Source: Parietaria judaica
Lineage: Eukaryota; Streptophyta; Magnoliopsida; Rosales; Urticaceae
Assembly (NCBI GenBank): GCA_954871525.1
Contig: OX940871.1
Span: 19,095,086 to 19,159,085 of the forward strand
Reading direction: 5' to 3'
Length of the DNA stretch: 64,000 nucleotides
The first letter of the stretch is position 1. Every line of letters starts with the position of its first letter. Shown in pieces: positions 35,033 through 51,328 of this stretch. Both the position numbers and the translations under genes were made by a program. The notes under the pieces were generated by a model, which was given only the letters and a program-made list of their open reading frames with translations, was not told the DNA's origin and did not search any database.

Positions 35033-38715
<3,683 letters not shown>

Positions 38716-39638
38716 TGTCACTCTCACTCTCTCTCTCGTTGGTTGGTTTGCTTTGGTAAGTAGTGTCTTCTTGTGGTGTTTGGCGAGTAATACTATGAAG
38801 CCTATCGTGTTGTGTCGCTTGCGATGTGCCACGTAGCGTCTCGCTACTGGCTGCAATCAAATATACAAATGGAAAATAAGTTAATTATTTTTTTATAACA
38901 TAAAAAGTGTGGCAATATTTTTTTTAGTTATTTCTCTATTATGAAGTTCCACACTAAGAAGTACGATTTATTTATATTTTTAGCATGGCAAAAACTAAAG
39001 TATTATAGATAAATTTTGTCGCCATATAGTAATGAAAAAAAAAAAAGCGAAAAATGATCAAATATAAGTACGGGTAGTGATTTTCGAATACCCGGAAACC
39101 GGATCCGGATACGGGTACCGAATACCCGCTTCGGTTACAGCCCTACATCAAATCAAATATAGGGGGACTAAATCCACTTATTTCTTTCAAAAGGACCATT
39201 CTCACACCAAAAATCTATATCTATATATTATTAAAATTATTAAAGTATTCACTTTTTTTTAAAAGAGTTTAAGATGATATAATTAAGTAGAATTCAAGGA
39301 TTCACAATATCTGTTTTAAGAGATTTTTGAATTATTTTTTATAATACAACAAATAGCTCTCTCAACATTTAACTCTACTTTAATTGTTAATACAAATTCT
39401 AATGAAGATTCTTTCATAATTGGACAAATATTCTTCTCGTGGGGTCAAGGGAAACGCCAATTTTCACGTGTTCACAACCAAACAAAAAACTCTGGGGGTA
39501 TTTTCGTAAACTGAGTGTAGTTTATACTCTATAGTATGCAAAATACTATATTTGTTTTTTTTAAGATTAAGACATTTGAATCTGAATGCACATCTTAATA
39601 ATAAGATGTTACATCTGAATCTGAATGATGAAAAATTA
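38716..39638. other. Upstream region of CCD1-B
   Basis: Contains the presumed promoter of copy B; no clear TATA box was fixed. An acatctta/taagatgt palindrome flanked by repeated gaatctgaatg wording lies at 39570-39630 next to the Harbinger end and may be a nested MITE fragment. Confidence 0.45.
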
Positions 39639-39894
39639 AGCCTGTTTGTTTTTTAAAGGTCTTAATGCAGTTTTTTTTTTACAATTATTAATATACTTTG
39701 AATCATGTATATAAATAAAGTATGCGTACAAATAATTAAAAATAAATAAATTCACTATTAATTTATTATTTAAAATAAGAATAATACTTCATATTAATAT
39801 GTAGATATATTAAGTTATAAAATTCTTAATACATAAAATAACGACAACTAATTTTCTAACTACATAAAAGTTTTTAAAAAGCTAGCATCAAACA

Positions 39895-40539
39895 TCAATT
39901 GCTTCTTCTCCTCTCCATTAATTTGAGTGCAAGATCTGCTCGTAAATTATCCATGACTTGCGCATCTTCAGCTCCCCAAAGAGATCCATTTGGTTCGTCT
40001 TCTGATTGTTCTTCCGAGACTTCTTCTTCAAATATCATTTGTGCTTGATCAAATTGATTTAATAAATCATCATTGATGCGTTTTTTCCTAATAAAATTAT
40101 TAACTGCAAAACAAGCGATAACAATATCTCTTTGGATATCAAAATTATATGGAGCCATCTTGTCAAGTATTGGAAACCTTTTATTTTTTAAAACTCCAAA
40201 AGAACGTTCAATGACATTCCTAAGTTTAGCATGAGCATGGTTAAACTTTTCCTCTTGAGTTTCAGCTCTCCTACGACGATAATCTCCTAACCAATATCGA
40301 ACATTACGATATGGAGTTAGAAATCCTCGAGTACTTGGATATGCTGCATCGCCGAGGTAGTACTTATCTATTAAAAAAAGTATCAATAAGTAAATCATAA
40401 ATAATAAATAAATAATAGAAAATAAATGAATCATTGATATTTACTTACTCGGAGGAGGCAATGGAAAACGATTATTTGAATCAGCTAATATCTCTCGGAG
40501 AACTCGTGCATCATGTGCTACTCCCTCCCAACCGGCATA
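39895..40539 (-). pseudogene. Harbinger transposase, C-terminal part
   Basis: Two exons, 40539-40449 and 40367-39895, with an 81-nt intron (GTAAGT to AATAG). The first reads YAGWEGVAHDARVLREIL, which carries the middle catalytic Asp of the DDE_4 family. The second reads NKYYLGDAAYPSTRGFLTPYR and then NVIERSFGVLKNKRF, with the catalytic Glu. It runs to a natural stop at 39895. The 5' side is cut off by the copia LTR at 40540, so the first Asp is lost. Confidence 0.9.
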
Positions 40540-43305
40540 TGTTGGAAATCGGAGGTATCAAGCCGACTTCTTTACCACAATAATAGCCTCCGGGCCGTCC
40601 CGGTAACTTTTAAAAATTTATTTTAAAGCGGAAATCTTATTATCGGACCGACAACACGGATATCGGGTAACAACAAAACGAGATCTGATAAATATTTTGA
40701 ATCTAATATTTTCATATTCATTATTAATAATCTAGTCGAACAGGAAATAAATAGAAAGCAGTAAATGGTCGCATTTATTTACCCAATGCATTAGGCCGTA
40801 CCTCAACTGATGATTCCGGCTGCGCGTTCTGACTTGGGCAGGGCTCCGCCGGCGCTGAGGGAAACTCCCGTGATCTTCCGGGATATTCTCTTGGATTCCT
40901 CGCTACCGAAGCATGGGCTTCGCGGGCAGGACTCCGTCGCAAAATTTAACTGACGGTTCTTTTAAATCTACCGGAGAAAAATATCTCCTAAGCCTAACCA
41001 GAAAAGAGATCAGAAGCAGAAAACTCGCAGACCCTAGAGAGAGGGAGAGCTCGAGTTTTTGCTCTGGGGAGAGGTGTGTGAAATGTGTAGAATGAGCTTC
41101 CTATTTATAGGCTCAAGCTATAATCGATTTGGAGATTTTCCCACCCAATATTCGAATTCTTTTAATTAAATATAAATAATTATTTCAATCCAATGATCCA
41201 GATTCAATCTCATCTAGATCCAATGGATATAATTAATCAGGGATTTAATTAATTGAATAATATAAGATAAGATTAAAACATTTAATCTTATCATCATATT
41301 ATATATTTTTGAATTATATTATATATATATATATTTAAATTCGAATTTGTCAATGATTATCTAGATCCAATGGTTAAAATTAAATCTTAAACCAATCCAA
41401 TGGATCAAATCAATTAGGGATAAAGTCAAATACCCTAGGGTTTTAAAATACCCTAATTCGAACCTTTATCTCAAATTTATTCGAATTTTAATATCATATA
41501 TATAATGTTAATTAATTTCTAATCCGATGGTTTAAAGATGAAATCTCAAAACCGATCCAACGGACAGAATTAATTAAGCAAATTCGAAATACCTAAACTT
41601 GGTCACCAAGTTTCAATTTCGAATTATATTAGGGTTCAAATCAATTATCTCAATCCAACGGTTGATACTAAATCATAACCGATCCAATGGATTAAATTGA
41701 TTTTAGGGTTTTTGCCAAGATACCAAACTTCAGGTACTATCGCCGCAAAAATAAAATCTTCTATATCAGTGATTCGAATTTATCTAGGGTTTGTTATCTC
41801 CAAACCCTAATTCGAAATACACATTAAATAATACGTAAATATTTATTATTTATTTATTAATATAAATCCTTTAATTATTAATTAATTATTAATAAGATAT
41901 TAATAATTAAATCCAAATAATTAAATTATATTAATAAAGCCTGATCTCTTTATCACACATTAAATGTCATGGTGCAGCACCATCATTTAAATTCGTGACA
42001 TGTGATTTAATTTCATAGTTTATCGAACCGAGTCATAAACTTAGAAAATCCATAAATCACAAACCGTAAGTCAGAATGACTTGGTTCAAAAAGCAAAGTT
42101 GCTTAGAATTTAATTTAGAACAACATGGTGCTGTTCAAAAATCTAAATTCTAACTTTCTTTTTATCAGTTACTTTCGTGCACCAAAATATGATACTTTTG
42201 CCACGCTATCGATAAAACTATCTGACGTCTGACACATACTTGTCAGTTTTATAAGTCGAGCCAAATGATTAAACATTATCCAGAATGTAATTTAATCACG
42301 TACGTATCATCCGTTACGGAGCTATCCTGGGGACCATGGACCCGTATCACTTAAGCTCCAACGAACTGCTAGGTGTTCGTCAAACCTCGAAGTGATTCCA
42401 CTATAGACCCGAGGCTGCACTCTTTAGTGATACGGTATATATTATTCCCTTATATACAGCAGGGTGTCCATTAGATTCAATCAAATACCGATTATTGTCC
42501 TTTCACTTGATGACCTACACATGAGCAGGCGGTTTATACCGTAATGCCCCTCAATGCATTTTCATCCTTGACTCAGCCAGCAATATTATGAGTAACCCAC
42601 TTATGGTTTCGATTCATAAGTTGCGCACGGGTACCTCTCACTTCTCACTATTGACAATCAAGGGAATCATCATGACTCTGAAGAGAGCTGTGTGATGCCC
42701 ATGTCTATGATCAAGCAATCCTTACTACTGACTATCATGTTCCCAAAATAATAGTGTTGGGAACAGCGGTAATATCTTGTGTTCTTTAACGGTTAAATCA
42801 AAGAACAATCAAGCCAGCAGCTTGGACTCATGACCACTCAGGACTTAGAACTAATATCCATTTGATCATCATTTTGCGACTCAACTACAAGTTGTCAGTG
42901 ACGGTCTTATATGACAAATTCTTGAGTTTAAATCAGGTCCAGTCCAGTATGAAGACGCTTCATACTTAATGCACTTCTAGTGAGTGTTGACACACACAAA
43001 ATCCAGAATAGGATTGTCACTTCAGTCACATTAATGACCTTACCGATTAATGGGCTCCCACCTAGTTAATCAGGTCACGGACATTTTAAGTTCATTTATT
43101 ATGTTTATTAATTCTTCCTCACATGACTCTTTTGTGATAATAATAACATAATTGCATCCTTTATGAACTAAGGAATCAAACATTCTATTTTACTATACAG
43201 AAACTATAATAAGATTAACATAATAAGTACCATCTTTATTCAACGACTTGTCATAATATTTTACAAATGGATAAATATCTTGTTTAAGGACACACATGTC
43301 CAACA
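40540..43305 (-). repeat. Element 3 3' LTR (2766 bp)
   Basis: Left copy. It keeps the 112-bp segment near 40985-41120 and the 30-bp segment near 42420-42455 that are lost in the right copy. Short open frames inside are not genes. Confidence 0.92.
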
Positions 43306-43317
43306 ATCTCCCACTTG
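43306..43317 (-). other. Polypurine tract of element 3
   Basis: Minus strand CAAGTGGGAGAT directly before the TGTTGG start of the 3' LTR. Confidence 0.85.
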
Positions 43318-43320
43318 TAC

Positions 43321-46300
43321 TTAAAGAAGATGACTCGTGTCTTTCACGCCCATATTATCTAGATGCCTCTTGAATATTTTCTCTGGCAACGTCTTGGTAA
43401 ATGGATCAGCCAGATTGTCCTCCGAAGCTATTTTCACAACCCGTACGTCCCCACGACGTACTATCTCTCTAATGAGATGGTATTTCCTTTCTATATTTCG
43501 CCTTGTTATGGTCTCTGGGCTCTTTCGAATTTGCCACAGCTCCACTGTTATCACAGTATAGCGTTTGTGGTCCATCTACATCTGGGACTACACCCAGTTC
43601 CATGTAGAAATTCTTTAGCCAAACTTATTCCTTGGCTGCTTCACATGCAGCCACATATTCAGCTTCCATTGTGGAATCTGCGATACAGGATTGCTTTACG
43701 CTTCTCCAGAATATCGCTCCACCAGCAAGGGTGTACACTGCTCCCGACATTGATTTTCTCGCGTCTTTGTCAGACATAAAATCTGAGTCAGTGTACCCTA
43801 GCGGATTCAGATCTGAACCTGAAAACACTAACATATAGTTTCTCGTTCTCCGAAGATACTTGAGAATGTTCTTCACTGCAATCCAGTGAGACATACCGGG
43901 GTTGGATTGGTATCTACTAACCATTCCCACAGCGTAACAGATGTCTGGTCTTGTACACTGCCTAGCGTACATCAGACTTCCCACTGTTGAAGCATAGGGT
44001 ACCCGCCTCATCTCGTCTTGCTCTTCCGGAGAAGTTGGACACTGGTTCCTGCTTAGGAACACTCCATGCCTGGTTGGTAAATTACCACCCTTGGAGTTTG
44101 TCATTGCAAAACGTTCAAGCACCTTATCAATGTAAGCTGCTTGTGACAAGGCTAGAAACCTGTTGTTGCGATCCCTAAAGATACGGATCCCAAGAACATA
44201 ACTGGCTTCTCCCATATCCTTCATTTGGAATTGCGTAGATAGCCACGCTTTCACGTCTGATAATCTTATCACACTGTTTCCAATGAGAAGAATATCATCG
44301 ACGTATAGAACAAGAAAAATCTCCACGGACTTATCATTGAGTTTGTAAATGCAGGCTTCAGTTTCATTCTGAATGAACCCATAGGTCTTGATGGTCTCAT
44401 CAAACCTTAGGTTCCAGGATCTGGAAGCTTGCTTCAATCCAAAAATGGACTTGAGTAACCTGCAAACTTTCCTTTCTTGACCCTGTTGCATGAACCCTTC
44501 TGGTTGGTCCATATAGATGTTCTCGTCAATGTACCCGTTCAGGAATGCGGTTTTGACGTCCATCTGCCATATCTCGTAATTGAGACTATAGGCTATGGCC
44601 ATGAGAATCCGGATGGACTTATACTTAGCGACTGGAGCGAAGGTCTCATCGAAATCTATACCTTCTCTCTGGGTAAAACCCTTTGCCACTAGTCTAGCCT
44701 TGAAGGTTTCAACCTTCCCGTCCACTCCTCTCTTTCTCTTGTATACCCATTTATTCCCTATGGTTTTGAAGCCATCAAGTAGGTCTACAAGTTCCCAGAC
44801 TTCATTAGAATCCATTGATTCTATTTCTTGGTTCATGGCTTCCTGTCATTCTCCCTTATCAGGATCCATCATAGCTTCCTTGAAGCTTATCGGATCTTCA
44901 ACACTAGTGTTTGTAACAACTAGGTGAAATTCCAATTGGGAATGCTCGTAGCGTTCAACTGGTCTTTTGAACATCCACTACGTCTGAGCACCCCTTGGTT
45001 CTGATTTGGGACCGTGGTTTCTGCATTATCCTCTACAACAGTCATAGTTGGAGGCATTGTGACCTTGTCACCTGACACTTCCTCAAGCACAATTTTGCTT
45101 CGAGGTTTGAAGTTTATCATATAGTCCTCTTCCAGAAAGGTTGCATTTGTAGAAACAAATACTTTCTTGCTTTGTGGACTATAAAATAAACCTCCTTTTG
45201 TCTCTTTTTAATATCCCACAAACAAGCATACTTCTGTTCGTGATTCCAACTTGTTTCTGTTTCCAGTCCGCACATGAGCTGGACATCCCCATATTCTGTA
45301 ATGTCGCAGATTTGGTATTCTGCCATTCCACAATTCTTGGGGTGTTCTTGAAACAGACTTTGACGGTACAACATTTAGAATATTGGTGGCCGTCAACAAA
45401 GCATATCCCCAAAATGAATTAGGAAGTGATGAGTAGCTTAGCATTGACCTTACCATTTCTAGTAAGGTCCTATTTCTCCTTTCTGCTACACCATTTTGCT
45501 CTGGTGTGCCGGGAGCTGTCAATTGAGATGTTATACCTTTCTCGATCAGGAGATCAAAGAATTCATGATCTAGGTATTCTCCTCCTCGATGAGATCGAAG
45601 AGATTTTAATGATAGTCCTAGTTGTTTTTCAGCCTCAGCTAGAAATTCTTTGAACTTACCCAAAGTTTCAGATTTCTTTGCCATAAGGTAAACATAACCA
45701 TATCTTGAATAGTCATCAATGAAGGTGACAAAATATTCAATTCCTCCTCTTGCCTGTATGTTCATGGGACCACATACATCAGTGTGGATGAGTTCTAATG
45801 GTTTAGTGGCTCTTTGACCCTTTGCCGAAAAGGGTCTCTTAGTCATTTTACCTTCTATACAGGATTCGCAAACAGGCAAAGAACCGATTGTTAGTTCTTT
45901 AAGGGGCCCATCCTTAACTAGCCTGTTTATCCTGTCTAGATTAATATGACCAAATCTTAAGTGCCACTTATAGGTTTGCATATCATTATCAATTTTGGGT
46001 TTCTTAATTGACTTTGGCATTGCCAATTTAAACATTTCAGCACTCAAACAACTTCCATAATCCGTTCTTAGAATATACAATCCATTTTCTGCTTTGGCAG
46101 TACAAATATATACACCATCCTTTGTGATGATCCAATGGGACCCACGAAAGTTTAAGGTGTATCCTTGTTTGTACAACAGAAAAGCTGAGAGTATATTCCT
46201 GCAGACATTTGGATAATAGAACACATTATTAACAAATAGAAATTTGTTACCAAATGTCAGTCTCAGATTCCCGACACCTTTAGCTTGTAAGAACTCTCCG

Positions 46301-46677
46301 TTTCCTACTTTTAAAGCTGGTCCTTCATGAATTTCTTCTAATGAGTCAAGAGACTGAAGAGAATTACATGCATGATCATTAGCTCCTGAATCTAATATCC
46401 AGTTGAAGGATGAGTTATCAACGAAACATGATGTTAACATTGACTGATCAGCATTACCATTCTGGAAGTCGCCTTCCTGGTAGTTGTACATTCTCTTCCT
46501 CTTATTCATTGAATTTAGAGCAATATGCTCTGCTATTTTGTGTTTCTCTGAAGATCCACTAATAGCCAGTTTGCTCAGGGATTCTGTGACATTGACCATG
46601 TTGCTTTGTTTTTGAGACATCAGAGTCATTGCAGAGATTTCCATATCTTGTTTGTCGGAGGACATTTTAACTGGCAT
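43321..46677 (-). pseudogene. Element 3 pol remnant: protease to RNase H
   Basis: Frames 46677-45208, 45120-44920, 44836-43625 and 43575-43321 together read as copia pol. The first carries protease (WILDSGANDHAC), the integrase zinc region (HLRFGHINLDRI, then CESCIEGKMTKRPF), and the integrase core with HTDVCGPM and NGVAERRNRT. At the second catalytic position it reads LRSHRGGEY, a His where the family has Asp. The third holds RT with VLYVDDILLIG and most of RNase H (STMEAEYVAA); the last is the RNase H tail (ADPFTKTLPEK). At least three breaks separate the frames. No gag is present upstream, so it depended on other copies if it moved after gag was lost. Confidence 0.92.
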
Positions 46678-48523
46678 TGAAAAAGAAACTTATTAAACTT
46701 TATTATAGGTAGAATGTTTTGGGTAATTAAGTTGGTTCGAAATAGTCACATGATGCAAACATGTTCTTGGGAAAACGTTAATAAACCCATTGACTATTTC
46801 ATGATAATTCAACCGACTGTACACATCGTTGCCGTCCTTAAGGCATGGTCACTCTAAGGTGACTCGCGGTATCAACTGTGTAGTTTGGTTAAACTAAGTT
46901 TTAGTCATAAACTTAATTAATACTCAAAATAAGAACCACCACATTTCTTTATGATTATTAACTATCATCATAGACGGTCGGGAAGTACCAACCTCCGTGC
47001 AAGCTTAACCCATTATTTTCGGTTCTCGGAATCCTCTTGGAAACGTCGTCCTTAAGGAATGGTCACTCTAAGGTGACTCACGGTCCATTTCCAAGATTCC
47101 TCCGTCCCCATATTCTTTTGAAACTATCACGGTGCCAAACCTTCCACAAGCACACCTTTCCTTAAGAGGAGTGGTCACTCTAGGGTGACTCGAGGCGGTG
47201 TGGTCAGCAGACCTTGTGACAGTAATAATGGAGACCTTTTATCATTAATTCTATACTTGCCATTGTTTTTGTTAAATAACGTTTTTAACTTTTTCATAAG
47301 TTAATTAAAACTTATTATAAACTTTCCTTTAATGACACATTAAAAGTTTATATTTTGGCTTTATTAATTACGACACGTAATTATATATAAGGCCTCAATG
47401 ATTATAGTGTTCATTATTTTATCGGTAGTGATAGGTCAATCATACTTTCTCCAGGTAGATGGGAGGGGTCCTAACCGGTCACCCAGAAGTGGATGGTGAA
47501 CCGGCCCCACTTTTGATTCCCTCTTCCTCAGACAAGATTGTATGATTGAGATTTTTCCGATTAATAATGACCACTTTACATTTACTCTTTACTATTCATA
47601 TCTATCCTTAATTCGACATATTAATAATGATTAAACATAAGCACTATGTTTACGGGTTATGAAAATAGGTTATAACAAATTATATCTATGATGAATATAT
47701 ATAATTAGATTTTAATGATTCCCATTCTCTAAGAATAATCATTAATTTATACTATGGCTTATAATTAATTATTTATGAAATTTTAAAATAAGTCAATGAT
47801 ATTATTCCTAAGAGTTATCATCCATATTTTATTATTAAATAAGACAATATTATTTATTCACTAAATAATATCCATATTTAATTTTATGAATTAGTTAAAA
47901 TAAGTCAATGTTACTTATCCATAAATAACATCCATATTTTATTAATTCATAATTGTTTAATTTCAATTATAATTAATATTTAATTATTCCTAGGGAACCG
48001 GGTCGGAATAAATTCCGACCCATAATTAAAATTATGTACGTGGGCCCTCCGGGCCTAAGCCCAGGCCCACGTCCCTAGGAGAAGCCTTGCCCAGCCAGCC
48101 GGGGAGGCTAGGGCAGCGCCCACCTCGTGCTGGGCCCGCAGGCCCATTCCGCTGCCAGGCAGCGTGGGCCGCAGGCCAGTGCGCGAGGCCTAGGCGCTGC
48201 TCGCCAGGGCAACCCGCAAGGGTTTCGCCCTGGGCCTCGCCCTGGCATGGGCTTTGCCACGGGCCTGGCCCGTGGCACCTAGGGTTTCGACCCTGGGGCT
48301 GCAGCGGCAGCCCCTGGTCCCCTCTAGCCACGGGCTGGGCTGCGCCTAGCAGCCCGCCCTATTTTCCCGTCACGATTTCTCGGGTCGGGAAATAATCTAA
48401 TTTTAAATTAAAAATTAAAATATCTAGAAATAAATTTCAATTTTAATTATTAATTTATTCATCAAATAATTCGTTCTTTAAACCTTTAAATAAAATTTCG
48501 AAATTATTTATCCTTGAACCATA
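46678..48523 (-). other. Leader of element 3, gag missing, with repeated hairpin motif
   Basis: 1.85 kb with no gag-like frame. Three copies of a motif with core ggtcactctaaggtgact lie at 46834-46870, 47048-47084 and 47158-47198, each preceded by ccttaag-like wording. A GC-rich block at 47990-48370 has perfect palindromes (48000-48021) and gtgggcc...ggcccac pairing (48041-48071). The long GC-rich open frames at 48032-48395 on both strands are composition artefacts. Confidence 0.75.
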
Positions 48524-48535
48524 GCTCTTATACCA
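48524..48535 (-). other. Variant primer-binding site of element 3
   Basis: Minus strand TGGTATAAGAGC, one mismatch from the iMet site used by elements 1 and 2, two bases inside the 5' LTR. Confidence 0.8.
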
Positions 48536-48537
48536 TT

Positions 48538-51142
48538 TGTTGGAAATCGGAGGTATCAAGCCGACTTCTTTACCACGATAATAGCCTCCGGGCCGTCCCG
48601 GTAACATTTAAAAATTCATTTTAAAGCGGAAATCTTGTTATCGGACCGACAACACGGATATCGGGAAACAACAAAACGAGATCTGATAAATATTTCGAAT
48701 CTAATATTTTCATATTCATTATTAATAATCTAGTCGAACAGGAAATAAATAGAAAGCAGTAAATGGTCGCATTTATTTACCCAATGCATAAGGTCGTACC
48801 TCAACTGATGATTCCGGCTGCGCGTTCTGACTTGGGCAGGGCTCCGCCGGCGCTGAGGGAAACTCCCGTGATCTTCCGGGATATTCTCCTGGATTCCTCG
48901 CTACCGAAGCGTGGGCTTCGCTGGCAGGACTCCGTCGCAAAATTTAACTGTCTGTTCTTTTAAAGCTACCGGAGAAATATCTCCTAAGCCGAACCGATTT
49001 GGAGATTTTCCCTCCCAATATTCGAATTCTTTTAATTAAATATAAATAATTATTTCAATCCAATGATCCAGATTCAATCTCATCTAGATCTAATGGATAT
49101 AATTAATCAGGGATTTAATTAATTGAATAATATAAGATAAGATTAAAACATTTAATCTTATCATCATATTATATATTTTCGAATTATATTATATATATAT
49201 TTAAATTCGAATTTGTCAATGATTATCTAGATCCAATGGTTAAAATTAAATCTTAAACCAATCCAATGGATCAAATCAATTAGGGATAAAGTCAAATACC
49301 CTAGGGTTTTACAAAACCCTAATTCGAACCTTTATCTCAAATTTATTCGAATTTTAATATCATATATATAATGTTAATTAATTTCTAATCCGACGGTTTA
49401 AAGATAAAATCTCAAAACCGATCCAACGGACATAATTAATTAAGCAAATTCGAAATACCTAAACTTGGCCCCCAAGTTTCAATTTTGAATTATATTAGGG
49501 TTCAAATCAATTATCTCAATCCAACGGTTGATACTAAATCATAACCGATCCAATGGATTAAATTGATTTTAGGGTTTTTGCCAAGATACCAAACTTCAGG
49601 TACTATCGCCGCAAAAATAAAATCTTCTATATCAGTGATTCGAATTTATCTAGGGTTTGTTATCTCCAAACCCTAATTCGAAATACACATTAAATAATAC
49701 GTAAATATTTATTATTTATTTATTAATATAAATCCTTTAATTATTAATTAATTATTAATAAGATATTAATAATTAAATCTAAATAATTAAATTATATTAA
49801 TAAAGCCTGATCTCTTTATCACACATTAAATGTCATGGTGCAGCACCATCATTTAAATTCGTGACATGTGATTTAATTTCATAGTTTATCGAACCGAGTC
49901 ATAAACTTAGAAAATCCATAAATCACAAACCGTAAGTCAGAATGACTTGGTTCAAAAAGAAAAGTTGCTTAGAATTTAATTTAGAACAACATGGTGCTGT
50001 TCGAAAATCTAAATTCTAACTTTCTTTTTATCAGTTACTTTCGTGCACCAAAATATGATACTTTTGCCACGCTATCGATAAAACTATCTGACGTCTGACA
50101 CATACTTGTCAGTTTTATAAGTCGAGCCAAATGATTAAACATTATCCAGAATGTATTTTAATCACGTACGTATCATCCGTTACGGAGCTATCCTGGGGAC
50201 CATGGACCCGTATCACTTAAGCTCCAACGAACTGCTAGGTGTTCGTCAAACCTCGAAGTGATTCCACTATAGACCCGAGGCTGCACTTATATACAGCAGG
50301 GTGTCCATTAGATTCAATCAAATACCGATTATTGTCCTTTCACTTGATGACCCACACATGAGCAGGCGGTTTATACCGTAATGCCCCTCAATGCATTTTC
50401 ATCCTTGACTCAGCCAGTAATATTATGAGTAACCCACTTATGGTTTCGATTCATAAGTTGCGCACGGGTACCTCTCACTTCTCACCATTGACAATCAAGG
50501 GAATCATCATGACTCTGAAGAGAGCTGTGTGATGCCCATGTCTATGATCAAGCAATCCTTACTACTGACTATCATGTTCCCAAAATAATAGTGTTGGGAA
50601 CAGCGGTAATATCTTGTGTTCTTTAACGGTTAAATCAAAGAACAATCAAGCCAGCAGCTTGGACTCATGACCACTCAGGACTTAGAACTAATATCCATTT
50701 GATCATCATTTTGCGACTCAACTACAAGTTGTCAGTGACGGTCTTAGATGACAACTTCTTGAGTTTAAGTCAGGTCCAGTCCAGTATGAAGACGCTTCAT
50801 ACTTAATGCACTTTTAGTGAGTGTTGACACACACAAAATCCAGAATAGGATTGTCACTTCAGTCACATTAATGACCTTACCGATTAATGGGCTCCCACCC
50901 AGTTTATCAGGTCACAGACATTTTAAGTTCATTTATTATGTTTATTAATTCTTCCTCACATGACTCTTTTGTGATAATAATAACATAATTGCATCCTTTA
51001 TGAACTAAGGAATCAAACATTCTATTTTACTCTACATAAACTATAATAAGATTAACATAATAAGTACCATCTTTATTCAACGACTTGTCATAATCTTTTA
51101 CAAATGGATAAATATCTTGTTTAAGGACACACATGTCCAACA
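48538..51142 (-). repeat. Element 3 5' LTR (2605 bp)
   Basis: Right copy with two internal deletions relative to the left. Its outer end is followed by 12 nt of polypurine tract and then transposase coding sequence. Confidence 0.92.
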
Positions 51143-51154
51143 ATCTCCCACTTG

Positions 51155-51328
51155 ATTTGAGCCATGTAATAACTCTAATGTATATCTTGCACCGGAAAGA
51201 GACGATGTGTTATCTCTAATTCGTGGTACATAATTCTGTTGAAAACGACGTCTATACCACAACAATACCAATAAGCATATAAGCTTAATTTTAAAATCCA
51301 TTCGATCTGTTAAGAAATGAAGCTTCAT
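51155..51328 (-). pseudogene. Harbinger transposase, N-terminal part
   Basis: The minus frame gives WYRRRFQQNYVPRIRDNTSS followed by LSGARYTLELLHGSN, the conserved N-terminal block of plant Harbinger-derived nucleases. It stops being transposase at 51155, where it runs straight into retrotransposon polypurine tract and LTR. The region between this block and the HDARVL block on the far side of the insertion is absent. Confidence 0.85.

Larger units (their letters stand above)
40540..51142 (-). mobile_element. Ty1/copia LTR retrotransposon, element 3 (long LTRs, defective)
   Basis: 10.6 kb in minus orientation with LTRs at 40540-43305 (2766 bp) and 48538-51142 (2605 bp), both TG...CA. A variant primer-binding site lies at 48524-48535. 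The polypurine tract is at 43306-43317, and an extra 12-nt copy lies outside the 5' LTR at 51143-51154. Flanks gcata and atctc do not match, so there is no target duplication. The interior holds protease, integrase, RT and RNase H in broken frames, but no gag. The LTRs are very alike except for deletions of about 112 bp and 30 bp in the right copy. Confidence 0.92.

Noticed and set aside
40913..41095. Open frame inside the element 3 LTR
   Set aside because: The right LTR copy has lost part of it through deletion and no domain is visible; it is LTR sequence.
48032..48395. Overlapping long open frames on both strands in GC-rich DNA
   Set aside because: They arise from GC-rich palindromic leader sequence of copia element 3; the translations are proline, glycine and arginine rich with no domain.
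51143..51154. The polypurine tract right of the 5' LTR as the start of a second, adjacent copia element
   Set aside because: Similarity stops after 12 nt and Harbinger coding sequence follows, so there is no second interior. A collapsed tandem remains possible and is named in the finding.
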